Source: an uncultured Bacteroidales bacterium (GTDB lineage: Bacteria > Bacteroidota > Bacteroidia > Bacteroidales > UBA932). From it: 64,000 bases of DNA. The notes below the pieces were generated by a model. The model saw nothing but the letters and a program-made list of their open reading frames with translations, was not told the origin of the DNA and made no database searches. Where the stretch lies: positions 38,831 through 102,830 of the forward strand of contig CALUST010000030.1 in NCBI GenBank assembly GCA_944323505.1. The letters run 5' to 3'. This document shows positions 45,944 through 54,158 of the stretch, in pieces; the first letter of the stretch is position 1, and every line of letters starts with the position of its first letter. The translations under genes were made by a program, and so were the position numbers.

Positions 45944-47233
45944 ATGACATTCGCACCTGTTAAGTACAAACTTATGAACTGCGGAACAGGCAGGCTCTTT
46001 GAAGATGAGGGATGGACACTTGCAGACCCTCAGGGAGACAGCCCTGCCCTTGTGAGAGCAGTCTATGAAAAAAAGGAATTCGAATTGAGGAAAGACCTTG
46101 ACGGATTCTATAAATTCGCCAACTGGCTCCCGATAAAGAGGACTTTGCTCCACTCACATGTCCCTGTCACATACAAGAGCAAGGGACTGGCAGAGCATCT
46201 GGGTCTCGACAATCTCTACATCACATTCTCCGGTTATTTTCCGAGAATAGGGGCGCAGATGGCGACCTGCTCGTTCAAGGAGACGGAAGCCTATTCCGTA
46301 TGCGCAAGACTGCCTGAGGACAACGACAGGATTCTGGTGGTGTCGTCAGCCGGCAACACAGCGAGGGCATTTGCCCAGGTATGCTCGGACAACAACATCC
46401 CGCTGCTGCTCACAATACCGTATGACAACATAAATGCGTTGTGGTTCAAGAAGCCGCTCAATGACTGCGTCAGAATCATCGCCGCTCCTGCAGGCTGCGA
46501 CTATTTCGACGCGATAGTCCTCGGTGACAAGGTATGCCAGTCCCCAAGGTTCATGGCAGAAGGAGGGGCGAAGAACATAGCAAGAAGAGACGGAATGGGA
46601 ACTACCCTGCTCTCTGCCGTGGAGGTGACAGGCAGGATTCCTGATGCGTATTTCCAGGCCATAGGAAGCGGCACCGGAACAATAGCCGTCTGGGAAAACA
46701 ACCTCAGACTGATTGAAGACAGACGTTTCGGCAAGCACAGGATGAGGCTGTATCCGTCCCAGAACGCACCGTTCACCATCATGTATGACTCGTGGAAGGC
46801 GCATTCACGCCAGCTCGTACCGCTTTCTGCAGAGGAAGCAAGGGCACAGGCGGCGGAAATCAAGGCGAAGGTACTCTCCAACAGGAAACCGCCTTACTCC
46901 CTTGCAGGAGGGCTTTTCGATGCCATGAACGATGCCGGAGGAGATATGTTCAAAGTCACAAACCGGGAACTCGATGAATGGAAAGAGAGATTCCAGAGGC
47001 TTGAAGGCATCGACATATATTCCGCAGCATCTGTCGCCGTCGCCAGCTTGGCACAGGCAGTGCAGACCAAGGCCGTGCAGAAAGACGAACTCATCATGCT
47101 CAACATCACAGGCGGCGGGGAATCCCTCACCAAGGAGCACCATGATGTAGTATATGCAAAGCCGGACATGGTCATCGACACCTATCTCCCTGCTGAAGAG
47201 ATCATCAGTAAAGTCGAGACCCTGTTCCGATAA
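45944..47233 (+). CDS. Cysteate synthase-like PLP enzyme (threonine synthase family)
   Basis: 429-residue fold-II PLP enzyme. The Schiff-base lysine is in CSFKETEA, after LYITFSGYFPRIGAQM; VVSSAGNTARAFAQV binds the PLP phosphate region and NITGGGESL lies near the C-terminus. The FSGY phrase before the PLP lysine and the FKFANWLP-like segment upstream recall archaeal cysteate synthase, which makes L-cysteate from O-phosphoserine and sulfite, more than true threonine synthase. This is a judgement from memory; threonine synthase or another beta-replacement is possible. Its ATG starts one base after the membrane Hdr-like gene, so translation is probably coupled. Cysteate would be a precursor of sulfonolipids (capnines) made by several Bacteroidota. 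Confidence 0.65.
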   Translation: MTFAPVKYKLMNCGTGRLFEDEGWTLADPQGDSPALVRAVYEKKEFELRKDLDGFYKFANWLPIKRTLLHSHVPVTYKSKGLAEHLGLDNLYITFSGYFPRIGAQMATCSFKETEAYSVCARLPEDNDRILVVSSAGNTARAFAQVCSDNNIPLLLTIPYDNINALWFKKPLNDCVRIIAAPAGCDYFDAIVLGDKVCQSPRFMAEGGAKNIARRDGMGTTLLSAVEVTGRIPDAYFQAIGSGTGTIAVWENNLRLIEDRRFGKHRMRLYPSQNAPFTIMYDSWKAHSRQLVPLSAEEARAQAAEIKAKVLSNRKPPYSLAGGLFDAMNDAGGDMFKVTNRELDEWKERFQRLEGIDIYSAASVAVASLAQAVQTKAVQKDELIMLNITGGGESLTKEHHDVVYAKPDMVIDTYLPAEEIISKVETLFR

Positions 47234-47254
47234 TTTCAAGAAATACCCGTAAAT

Positions 47255-48190
47255 ATGCTGAACCATATCCTCCAGGTCTCCATTACGCCCGCAGACACTG
47301 CCGTCGTCAGCAAACTGGAGACAAATGCCAGGGAAACAATTGAGCACATCGCCACGACACCGCTGGAAGAACTCCTGCCGGAACTCATAAACAATGCGAT
47401 ACACTTCGGAATCAAGGTCCTGATCGCGCTGCTGATATACTTTGTAGGAGCGTGGATCATCAAGAAGATCAAAGGGGTGCTCCACAGGATCTTCGAAAAG
47501 AGAAAGACCGAAAAGGCCATCGCCTCATTTGTGGAGAGCCTGACAAGTATCACACTCACGATCATACTCATCATCATAACCATAGGTACGCTCGGAGTGA
47601 ACACCACATCCCTGGCCGCCCTGCTGGCTGCCGGAGGTATGGCCATAGGTATGGCAATGAGCGGTACTGTGCAGAATTTTGCCGGAGGCATCATGATTCT
47701 CGTCTTCAAGCCATTCAAGGACGGGGACTTCATTGAGACCGAAAACGGCTACTCAGGCACGGTATCCGATGTGAACATCTTCAGCACCAAACTCACCACG
47801 ACTGACAACAGGCTGATAATAATACCGAACTCGACACTGTCCAACGGCACTGTCAACAATTTCTCGCGCAACACCATGCGCAGAGTTGAATGGCTCGTAG
47901 GCGTCGAATACGGGACAGATGTGGAACAGGTGAAAAAGGCTCTTCAGGATATTGTCGATGAAGAGAAGAGAGTGCTCTACTCCTCTACAGGTGCTCCTGC
48001 AGACCCGCTGATTGCAGTAAATGCCCTTCAGGACAGTGCCGTGCAATATGTCGTGAGAGTATGGGTCAAGTCATCTGACTACTGGGACGTATTCTACTGC
48101 CTGAACGAGAAGATATACACGCAACTGCCGGAGAAAGGCATCGACTTCCCGTTCCCGCATCTCGATGTGCAAGTGACAAGACAGGGCTGA
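47255..48190 (+). CDS. MscS-family small-conductance mechanosensitive channel
   Basis: 311 residues. An N-terminal amphipathic leader (with EELLPELINNAIHF) precedes three membrane helices; the pore-lining TM3 is AALLAAGGMAIGMAMSGTVQ, followed by the signature NFAGGIMILVFKPFKDGD FIE and the beta domain (SGTVSDVNIFSTKLTT, IIPNS). It releases small solutes on hypo-osmotic shock; some relatives export amino acids. It is 21 nt after the cysteate-synthase-like gene and likely the last gene of that operon, but a link with sulfonate export is only a guess. It converges with the acyltransferase, 2 nt apart. Confidence 0.9.
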   Translation: MLNHILQVSITPADTAVVSKLETNARETIEHIATTPLEELLPELINNAIHFGIKVLIALLIYFVGAWIIKKIKGVLHRIFEKRKTEKAIASFVESLTSITLTIILIIITIGTLGVNTTSLAALLAAGGMAIGMAMSGTVQNFAGGIMILVFKPFKDGDFIETENGYSGTVSDVNIFSTKLTTTDNRLIIIPNSTLSNGTVNNFSRNTMRRVEWLVGVEYGTDVEQVKKALQDIVDEEKRVLYSSTGAPADPLIAVNALQDSAVQYVVRVWVKSSDYWDVFYCLNEKIYTQLPEKGIDFPFPHLDVQVTRQG

Positions 48191-48192
48191 CT

Positions 48193-49368
48193 CTACTGTT
48201 TCCAGCCTGGAAGTGTATTGTGCTCCCTGAGCATCTCCTTCGATACGATAGGATTGGCGTAGATACGGAGGAAGATGTCCCGGAGTTCTGCCCGGCACAG
48301 GCTCTTCTCCACTGTATCCAGCTGATGCTCCATATAGTCGACGAACTTCTCAACGTCCTCGACCGTATATTTGTCGCTGTATTTATAGCCCTGATTGACA
48401 ATATCGTATGCGATATAGTTGGTCTTCCACAACTTGTAGCCTTCGATCACGCGGATGTCCACGGCATGGCGGATGAGCTGGTAGCGGTCATTCTTGTCAC
48501 ACAGGGCAGCCACGGCAATCTCCTCTGGAGTCAGAGGCTTGCCGATATTCAGATGGATGTTGCCCTTCTCCTGCTTGATGCCCGTAAGAATGCTGTTCAG
48601 GTCCTCCATCGGCCCTTTAACATATTTCTGCGTCCTTGATATGAGCAGTTCACGGGCCTTCAGCACATCGCAAGGCTCTATCTCATAGGAGATGCTCATA
48701 GGGATGATGTTCAGTTCCTCGAAATTACGCCTGAAATCGGATGTGCCGCTCATGTCGAGCATCTTGAGAAGCCCCTGTTCCGTCATATCGAGACCGTCTT
48801 TCGTGCGGCCCTGCCTCTGCGCGAGCCATATCGAACTCTCGCCAGTAGTGATGTTCAGCCTTATATACTTGGAAAGCAGCTGTGACGACAGGTAAAGTTC
48901 CCTTGCGGAAATCCCCCTCACGACCTTGATCATCCTGTTGGAGCGGATGAGATATTCGATGAACTTGTTGGTAATCAGATTGTCGCCTACGGCAATCTCA
49001 GTCATCGGTATATTGTTGCGGTACAATACGAGCTGGGTGATCGCCGGATCGAGGATAATGTCCCTGTGGTTGGACAATGCAAGGAACTTGCCCTTGCTCA
49101 TATCGATATTTGAGACCCCGTCATAAGAGAAATTCCTGGCGGTATTGGCCAGCACCCACTCAATGACCCTGGACATCACCATGACCTGGAAATCATCGAT
49201 GCTCCTGACGCTTTTCAGCAGGTTCTTCAGAAAATCAGGAGACTCCTGAGGGAAGAAATATTGTGACACTTCAGTAAGGACAGGGTTCTCTGCGACCTTT
49301 CCCAACGCCTCGACTGCCTCTTCATCAGTATAGGGGCTTATGCTTTCAAATTCAGCACGATTTATCAT
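48193..49368 (-). CDS. Acyltransferase of the glycerophosphate/AGPAT superfamily
   Basis: 391 residues. The catalytic block is ALSNHRDIILDPA (about residues 97-109), the NHRD variant of the PlsC NHx4D motif seen in Bacteroidota, followed by an acceptor-binding block WLAQRQGRTKDG. The N-terminal 80 residues are an added helical region and no membrane helix is evident, so it is probably peripheral. It may acylate lysophosphatidate or another lipid precursor. Own promoter upstream (49418-49449). The proximity to the Hdr/cysteate operon is convergent, so co-regulation is not implied. Confidence 0.8.
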   Translation of the reverse strand: MINRAEFESISPYTDEEAVEALGKVAENPVLTEVSQYFFPQESPDFLKNLLKSVRSIDDFQVMVMSRVIEWVLANTARNFSYDGVSNIDMSKGKFLALSNHRDIILDPAITQLVLYRNNIPMTEIAVGDNLITNKFIEYLIRSNRMIKVVRGISARELYLSSQLLSKYIRLNITTGESSIWLAQRQGRTKDGLDMTEQGLLKMLDMSGTSDFRRNFEELNIIPMSISYEIEPCDVLKARELLISRTQKYVKGPMEDLNSILTGIKQEKGNIHLNIGKPLTPEEIAVAALCDKNDRYQLIRHAVDIRVIEGYKLWKTNYIAYDIVNQGYKYSDKYTVEDVEKFVDYMEHQLDTVEKSLCRAELRDIFLRIYANPIVSKEMLREHNTLPGWKQ

Positions 49369-49417
49369 GATCCGTCAAAAAGTTTAAAATCCCAACCTCT
49401 AAAATTACAAAATCATT

Positions 49418-49449
49418 ACAAAGATAGCCAAAACCAACGACATATCAAA
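49418..49449 (-). promoter_or_regulatory. Consensus promoter of the acyltransferase gene (minus strand)
   Basis: Minus strand: TTTG (plus 49446-49449), exactly 19 bp, TATCTTTGT (plus 49418-49426). Predicted start near 49411, leader of about 43 nt to ATG 49368. This is a full match to the Bacteroidota promoter. Confidence 0.65.
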
Positions 49450-49456
49450 GTCTCCG

Positions 49457-50668
49457 TCAGGCTCTGAACAGCAGGGAACTGTCCCCGTAGCTGAGGAATC
49501 TGAAAGCATGAGAGAGCGCGTAATCATATATGACTTTCCAATTTCCGCCGACAAATGCGGATATGAGCAGAAGAAGGGTGCTCTGCGGCTGATGGAAATT
49601 GGTCACAAGGACATCGACAACCCTGAACTTGAAACCCGGTACAATTATGATCCTTGTCCCGATCTTCAGGGAATCCAGCGAATTATCCCGGAGATAGGCA
49701 ATGAGGGCATCTATGGCCTCTTCAAAACTGTAATGATATTCCCTCTCATACGGCATCCACTGCGATATGTCCGACGGTCTTCCTTCTTCAATGCACTTGA
49801 CTCCGGCATAATAAAGCGACTCAAGAGTCCTCACAGATGTCGTACCCACCGCAATCACCTTGCGGCTCCTGTCTCGGAGTGTCTCCAGCAGTCCGAGACT
49901 TACCGAAAACGGCTCACGGTGCATTGTATGACCGGAAATCTCCGCGCTCTTGACAGGCAGGAAAGTACCTGCCCCGACGTGGAGGCACACTGTCTCTATA
50001 CCGATGCCTCTCTCCTTGATGGCATCAAGCACCCTCTGAGTGAAATGCAGGCCGGCAGTAGGGGCCGCCACAGACCCCCTGTATCTGGCATATAGAGTCT
50101 GATATCTCTCAGCATCAATACTTTCAGATTCCCTGTTCAGATACGGAGGGATAGGGATGGTACCGCATATCTCCAGAACTTTCGAAAACGGATATCCCCC
50201 GGACCATGAGAACCTCACGACAGATGTCTCACCGTCTCTCTCGACCATCTCAGCCACAAGCCCCAATGCCTCCACCTCTTCTGAGGAGTCAGGATTGCAC
50301 AGCACCAGCCTGTCCGACTTCCACCGTTTCACATTACCTACAATACATTTCCAGCAGCAGGTCTGTGTCTCAGCAAATATCAGATTGTACTCGGCAGGAC
50401 TGTACGGCTCAAGACAGAAAATCTCTATATGGGCCCCCGTAGGCTTCATGAAATGCAATCTTGCAGGCACGACCTTGGTGTCATTGAAGACCATTATCGA
50501 GTTCTCCGGCAACAGTCCCGGAATATCTCTGAAGACAAATTCCTCAGGCTTTCCGCCGGCATATCTGAGCAGTTTTGAAGAGTCGCGTTCCGCAAGCGGA
50601 TATTTCGCAATCCTGTCATCCGGCAGAGGATAGTCATATTCGGTAATCTTTATATCAGGTATCATCAT
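49457..50668 (-). CDS. queA: S-adenosylmethionine:tRNA ribosyltransferase-isomerase QueA
   Basis: Builds epoxyqueuosine on tRNA by transferring the ribosyl part of SAM to the 7-aminomethyl-7-deazaguanine base. 403 residues from ATG 50668 (MMIPDIKITEYDYPLP); ATG 50665 and GTG 50674 are alternatives. Family motifs: YPLAERDSSKLL, VFNDTKVVPARL, RYRGSVAAPTAGLHFT, HVGAGTF, VGTTSVRTLES, and near the end TNFHQPQSTLLLLISAFVG. Longer than E. coli QueA (356) because of extra loops in the middle, as in Bacteroidales. It carries its own promoter. Other queuosine genes are not in the window. Confidence 0.95.
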   Translation of the reverse strand: MMIPDIKITEYDYPLPDDRIAKYPLAERDSSKLLRYAGGKPEEFVFRDIPGLLPENSIMVFNDTKVVPARLHFMKPTGAHIEIFCLEPYSPAEYNLIFAETQTCCWKCIVGNVKRWKSDRLVLCNPDSSEEVEALGLVAEMVERDGETSVVRFSWSGGYPFSKVLEICGTIPIPPYLNRESESIDAERYQTLYARYRGSVAAPTAGLHFTQRVLDAIKERGIGIETVCLHVGAGTFLPVKSAEISGHTMHREPFSVSLGLLETLRDRSRKVIAVGTTSVRTLESLYYAGVKCIEEGRPSDISQWMPYEREYHYSFEEAIDALIAYLRDNSLDSLKIGTRIIIVPGFKFRVVDVLVTNFHQPQSTLLLLISAFVGGNWKVIYDYALSHAFRFLSYGDSSLLFRA

Positions 50669-50689
50669 ATCCACAGTTTTAGAATTGCG

Positions 50690-50722
50690 GCGAAATTACG
50701 GATTTGCCCAGAAAAAATCAAA
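50690..50722 (-). promoter_or_regulatory. Predicted queA promoter (minus strand)
   Basis: Minus strand: TTTG (plus 50719-50722), 20 bp, TAATTTCGC (plus 50690-50698), one mismatch in the -7 box. Predicted start near 50683, about 15 nt before ATG 50668. Confidence 0.5.
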
Positions 50723-51078
50723 TTCAGATTTGTTGACAATTTTACAAATACGAATAACAGTTTTGACTTACAATATTTACACATCCAAATATATTGATTG
50801 CAAAACGCTCTATCTTGTCAACTTTTCTATTTATTAAAATATGTGAAATAAGATTTTCTTATCATTTTTCAACAATATATGTTATATATTTATAATCTGC
50901 ATTTTAGATACATTCATATAAATTCATGATAAAGATATGAGGTGTGAATGTCGGGAATAATCTCACCAATTGCTCATTTTCCGATAAAAATCAATTGATA
51001 TTTTATTTAAATTCAGTATTATATACTGTATTATCTAAAGTATAGGATAAACATTTTTCTTATATCCAATCTTCTCTA
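50723..51078. other. AT-rich non-coding spacer
   Basis: Over 350 bases with no credible gene and an AT content far above the rest of the window. It contains scattered TTACAA-type words (ATTTTACAAATACG near 50740, CTTACAATATTTACAC near 50770) similar to those in the operator-like region next to the XRE gene. No RNA gene is recognised. It may be a regulatory or curved region between divergent genes. Confidence 0.5.
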
Positions 51079-51139
51079 TTTACAAATGTTTCTTGTAATA
51101 TATTACAAAAGTTATCAAAAATCTTTCTACATTTGTAAA
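51079..51139. promoter_or_regulatory. Operator-like inverted repeats over the XRE gene promoter
   Basis: TTTACAAATGT (51079-51089) and ACATTTGTAAA (51129-51139) are perfect 11-bp inverted complements; between them lies a perfect 16-bp palindrome TTGTAATATATTACAA (51093-51108). The -7 box TACATTTGT (51128-51136) is part of the right arm. The shared half-site TTACAA/TTGTAA occurs four times, so a dimeric regulator, most simply the adjacent XRE protein, could bind here and block its own promoter. Confidence 0.55.
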
Positions 51140-51156
51140 AATCAGTATTCACAATT

Positions 51157-51702
51157 ATGAATGACAGGTTACAGCAGTTTCTCTCGGCAGAAAACATCAA
51201 TCAGGCCCAGTTTGCAGACAATATCGGTGTCGCGAGGGCAAGCGTCTCGCATATCCTCGCCGGGAGAAACAAGCCGGGGTACGACTTCATACTGAATATG
51301 ATGAAGCGCTACCCCGACCTCAATGTCGAATGGCTGCTGACCGGGGTCGGCAAAATGTACAAGAGCAGGTCATCGGACAGGAATCAGGCAGACTCATCAT
51401 CTTACTCCCCGTCTGCCCCTGAACTGTTCGACATCTTGCATGACAGCGGCGGTGATGCAGCCTCAGATGAGAATCCGGGAAGCAATTCGGGAACTGTCAC
51501 GGAGACTGTGGAACACCGGCGTACTTTTCCATCCCGAGAATCGCATATTCACGTGGCTGATACAATACCCGCGAGGAATATTGAAGCCTCAGAGAGGAAA
51601 GAAGAGCCGGAAAAACCACGTAACCTGTCTGAAAGACAGCGCACTGCGATAAAGGTAACGGTATTCTACGATGACGGTACATTCCAGGAATTTGCAAAAT
51701 GA
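51157..51702 (+). CDS. XRE-type helix-turn-helix regulator
   Basis: 181 residues. The N-terminal HTH (about 3-62) reads QFADNIGVARASVSHILAGR, with NKPGYDFILNMMKRYPDLN and WLLTGVGKMY, a form conserved in Bacteroidales. Residues 70-150 are low-complexity and polar; the last 25 (SERQRTAIKVTVFYDDGTFQ) form a short conserved-looking strand pair. There is no LexA/CI peptidase part. Likely a DNA-binding regulator, perhaps autoregulated through the repeats at 51079-51139. The AT-rich spacer might suggest acquisition by transfer, but the codon use of the gene itself looks ordinary. Confidence 0.82.
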   Translation: MNDRLQQFLSAENINQAQFADNIGVARASVSHILAGRNKPGYDFILNMMKRYPDLNVEWLLTGVGKMYKSRSSDRNQADSSSYSPSAPELFDILHDSGGDAASDENPGSNSGTVTETVEHRRTFPSRESHIHVADTIPARNIEASERKEEPEKPRNLSERQRTAIKVTVFYDDGTFQEFAK

Positions 51703-51737
51703 CGGAAGGCAGCCGGACGATTGTTCTCAGAAGTCAT

Positions 51738-51746
51738 TATCTTTGC
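51738..51746 (+). promoter_or_regulatory. Predicted pyrD -7 element TATCTTTGC
   Basis: Full TAnnTTTGY match; predicted start near 51752, 21 nt before ATG 51773. It excludes the longer open frame beginning at 51671 inside the XRE gene. No clear -33 element. Confidence 0.5.
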
Positions 51747-51772
51747 AGGTACAAACCAATAATTCCGGTATC

Positions 51773-52810
51773 ATGTACAAATTCCTTATCCGGCCTGTCC
51801 TTTTCCGGTTCAACGCCGAGACTGCGCACAATCTGACCATGTCGATGCTCTCGGTGATACGGGCTGTTCCCGGGGCAAGACACATTGTCAGAGCAATATT
51901 CCGCACAAAATCACAGACTCTCCCGCGCGAGGTCTTCGGACTAAGGTTCAAGAATCCTGTCGGACTTGCAGGAGGGCTTGACAAGAACGGTGAACACTAC
52001 AATGAACTGTCGGATTTCGGATTCGGATTCATCGAGATAGGCTCCCTCACCCCTGAACCTCAGGACGGCAACCCGAAGCCGAGGCTTTTCCGGGTAATCC
52101 GCGACAGAGCCATCATCAACAGGATGGGCATCAACAACAAAGGCGTGAAAAATGCCGTCGCCCATCTCAGAAGATACAGACCGGATACTGTCATCGCCGC
52201 CAATATATCCAAAAACGCTGTCAGCAGCAATGAAGATGCAGGACAGGACTTCGAGAAGGCATTTGCAGCCATGTACGACCATGTGGATATGTTCGTAGTC
52301 AATGTCTCCTGCCCCAACGTCACAGGACTGACAAATCTTCAGGACGTATCCTTCCTTTCGGACATCACTGACAGGCTCCTCAGATACAGGTCCGGAAAGC
52401 CGGTCTACAGGCCTATACTCATCAAACTTTCTCCTGATATCGACTATGCGCAAGTGGACAACATTCTCGGATATGCAATCAAGGCCGGGATTGACGGAGT
52501 CGTGGCCGGGAATACGACCAGAAGCCGTGACGGCTTGACAATCAGCAAGGAAGAGATTGACCGAATCGGCAACGGCGGGATGTCTGGCGCCCCGCTGTAC
52601 AAGAAGAGCCTTGCCCTCGTGAGGCATATCAGGGAGACTGCAGGAGACAGGCTTCCAGTCATCGGAGTCGGAGGAATAATGAGCGGGGAACAGGCAGCCG
52701 AAATGATGAGGGCAGGTGCATCGCTTGTCGAGATCTATAGCGGATTCATCTATGAAGGACCTGGCCTTGTCCGCAGAATCAACAACCATCTGAAGAAAGA
52801 GAATCTATGA
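51773..52810 (+). CDS. pyrD: Dihydroorotate dehydrogenase, class 2 (quinone)
   Basis: Oxidises dihydroorotate to orotate in pyrimidine synthesis and passes electrons to menaquinone. 345 residues from ATG 51773. The N-terminal helix region (MYKFLIRPVLFRFNAETAHN) is the membrane-associating extension typical of class 2. The barrel has NPVGLAGGLDKNGE, GSLTPEPQDGNPKPRLFR, NRMGINNKG, the catalytic-base region NVSCPNVTGL with Ser, and VIGVGGIMSGEQAAE for FMN phosphate. Its stop overlaps cinA by 4 nt (ATGA). Confidence 0.96.
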   Translation: MYKFLIRPVLFRFNAETAHNLTMSMLSVIRAVPGARHIVRAIFRTKSQTLPREVFGLRFKNPVGLAGGLDKNGEHYNELSDFGFGFIEIGSLTPEPQDGNPKPRLFRVIRDRAIINRMGINNKGVKNAVAHLRRYRPDTVIAANISKNAVSSNEDAGQDFEKAFAAMYDHVDMFVVNVSCPNVTGLTNLQDVSFLSDITDRLLRYRSGKPVYRPILIKLSPDIDYAQVDNILGYAIKAGIDGVVAGNTTRSRDGLTISKEEIDRIGNGGMSGAPLYKKSLALVRHIRETAGDRLPVIGVGGIMSGEQAAEMMRAGASLVEIYSGFIYEGPGLVRRINNHLKKENL

Positions 52811-54084
52811 TACAGGCATCAATATGCACCATCGGGGATGAAATCCTCATCGGACAGATCGTAGACACCAATTCATCCTATATATCAAGGGCTCTCAACG
52901 ACATAGGGATACGAGTAAGGAGGATGCTCTCATTCGGGGACGACAGGATGACAATCATTTCCTCTCTATCCGAGGAGCTGAGAAGAAACGACATAGTGAT
53001 AGTGACAGGAGGACTCGGACCGACGAAGGATGACATCACAAAATCAGCCCTGGCGAAACTTTCAGGCAGCAAAGGGTATAAGGAGAGCGGCGAACAGCTG
53101 GAAATCATAACCAGGATACTCCGCTCAAGGGGGCTTGACATGCTGGACATCAACAGACAGCAGGCTCTCGTACCGGACAGATGCGAGGTGATACCTAACA
53201 GGCTCGGAACGGCCCCGGTGATGGTATTCCGCTTCGGGAAAGATGATTTCGGGCATGAATGTGTGCTCTACTCTCTACCAGGAGTGCCGTTTGAGGCCAC
53301 AGGCGCCATGCAGGACGTTATCGGGGACATAAGCAGACATTTCGGGACCGGCGAGATATTCCACAAGACAATCATGACATACGGCATTGCCGAGTCCGCA
53401 CTTGCAAAGATGATTGAGCCGTGGGAAGATGCCCTGCCTGAAGGAATGCATCTCGCCTATCTCCCAGACCCGCTCAAGGGCGTGCGGCTCAGGCTGTCAA
53501 TCTATGGCGGGACTCATGAGGACGACGAGGCAGCTGTCGAAAGGCAGATGAAGAGGCTCAGGCCGATTCTTGGAGACGCCATATACTCGGAACAGGACGA
53601 TACTCTGCAGGAAACCGTAGGTCGGCTTCTCAGAAATTCAGGCAAGACGATGAGTGCCGCTGAATCATGCACAGGAGGACTGATATCCTCCCTCGTCACT
53701 TCTGTTCCCGGGGCATCGGAATACTATCTCGGCTCCGTCACATCGTATGCGGTGGACATCAAGAAGAATATACTCGGAGTGCCGGAAGAAATCATCGGCA
53801 GGTACGGTGTGGTAAGCAGCGAATGTGCCGCAAGCATGGCGGAGAATGCCAGGCGAATCACAGGCAGCGACTATGCCGTGTCCACGACCGGGGTCGCAGG
53901 CCCTGGAGGAGGTACAGATGAGAATCCTGTCGGTACGGTATGGATAGGTGCAAGTTCCGCCTTCCGTACTCTCACCTGCCGGAAGACATTCAGGAACGAC
54001 AGGATCCGCAATATCGAACGTTTTGCCGCTTCAGCTTTGGATTTTCTCCGCAAATTAATTCAGTCAGAACAAAATCATTGTTAA
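52807..54084 (+). CDS. cinA: CinA-family protein (nicotinamide-nucleotide amidohydrolase and COG1058 domain)
   Basis: 425 residues. The N-terminal MoCF-like COG1058 domain (ICTIGDEILIGQIVDTNS, VIVTGGLGPTKDD) matches ADP-ribose pyrophosphatase-type CinA; the C-terminal CinA/PncC domain (about 265-420) carries SAAESCTGGLIS and STTGVAGPGGGTDENPVGTV, the NMN deamidase site that recycles pyridine nucleotides. The start overlaps the pyrD stop. Convergent with the dipeptidase gene across a 74-nt AT-rich gap. Confidence 0.93.
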   Translation: MIQASICTIGDEILIGQIVDTNSSYISRALNDIGIRVRRMLSFGDDRMTIISSLSEELRRNDIVIVTGGLGPTKDDITKSALAKLSGSKGYKESGEQLEIITRILRSRGLDMLDINRQQALVPDRCEVIPNRLGTAPVMVFRFGKDDFGHECVLYSLPGVPFEATGAMQDVIGDISRHFGTGEIFHKTIMTYGIAESALAKMIEPWEDALPEGMHLAYLPDPLKGVRLRLSIYGGTHEDDEAAVERQMKRLRPILGDAIYSEQDDTLQETVGRLLRNSGKTMSAAESCTGGLISSLVTSVPGASEYYLGSVTSYAVDIKKNILGVPEEIIGRYGVVSSECAASMAENARRITGSDYAVSTTGVAGPGGGTDENPVGTVWIGASSAFRTLTCRKTFRNDRIRNIERFAASALDFLRKLIQSEQNHC

Positions 54085-54101
54085 TCAATATATTTAACAT
54101 T

Positions 54102-54150
54102 TTTGTTTGATTGTAAAACAAATTTGTTACATTCAATATTGTTAACAATA
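54102..54150. terminator. Weak AT-rich hairpins between convergent genes
   Basis: Two stems: TTTGTTT/AAACAAA (54102-54108 and 54116-54122) and the 14-bp palindrome TATTGTTAACAATA (54137-54150). They lie between the ends of cinA (plus) and the dipeptidase (minus). AT-rich stems are weak, so a terminator role is a guess from position. Confidence 0.4.
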
Positions 54151-54158
54151 AGGATATA

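Noticed and set aside
45944-47233. Simple annotation as threonine synthase
   Set aside because: The sequence around the PLP lysine and its place directly behind an Hdr-like operon fit cysteate synthase better; kept only as an alternative.
50723-51156. AT-rich spacer as a sign of prophage or genomic island
   Set aside because: No integrase, phage or mobility gene is nearby; flanking genes (queA, pyrD) are core and of normal composition.
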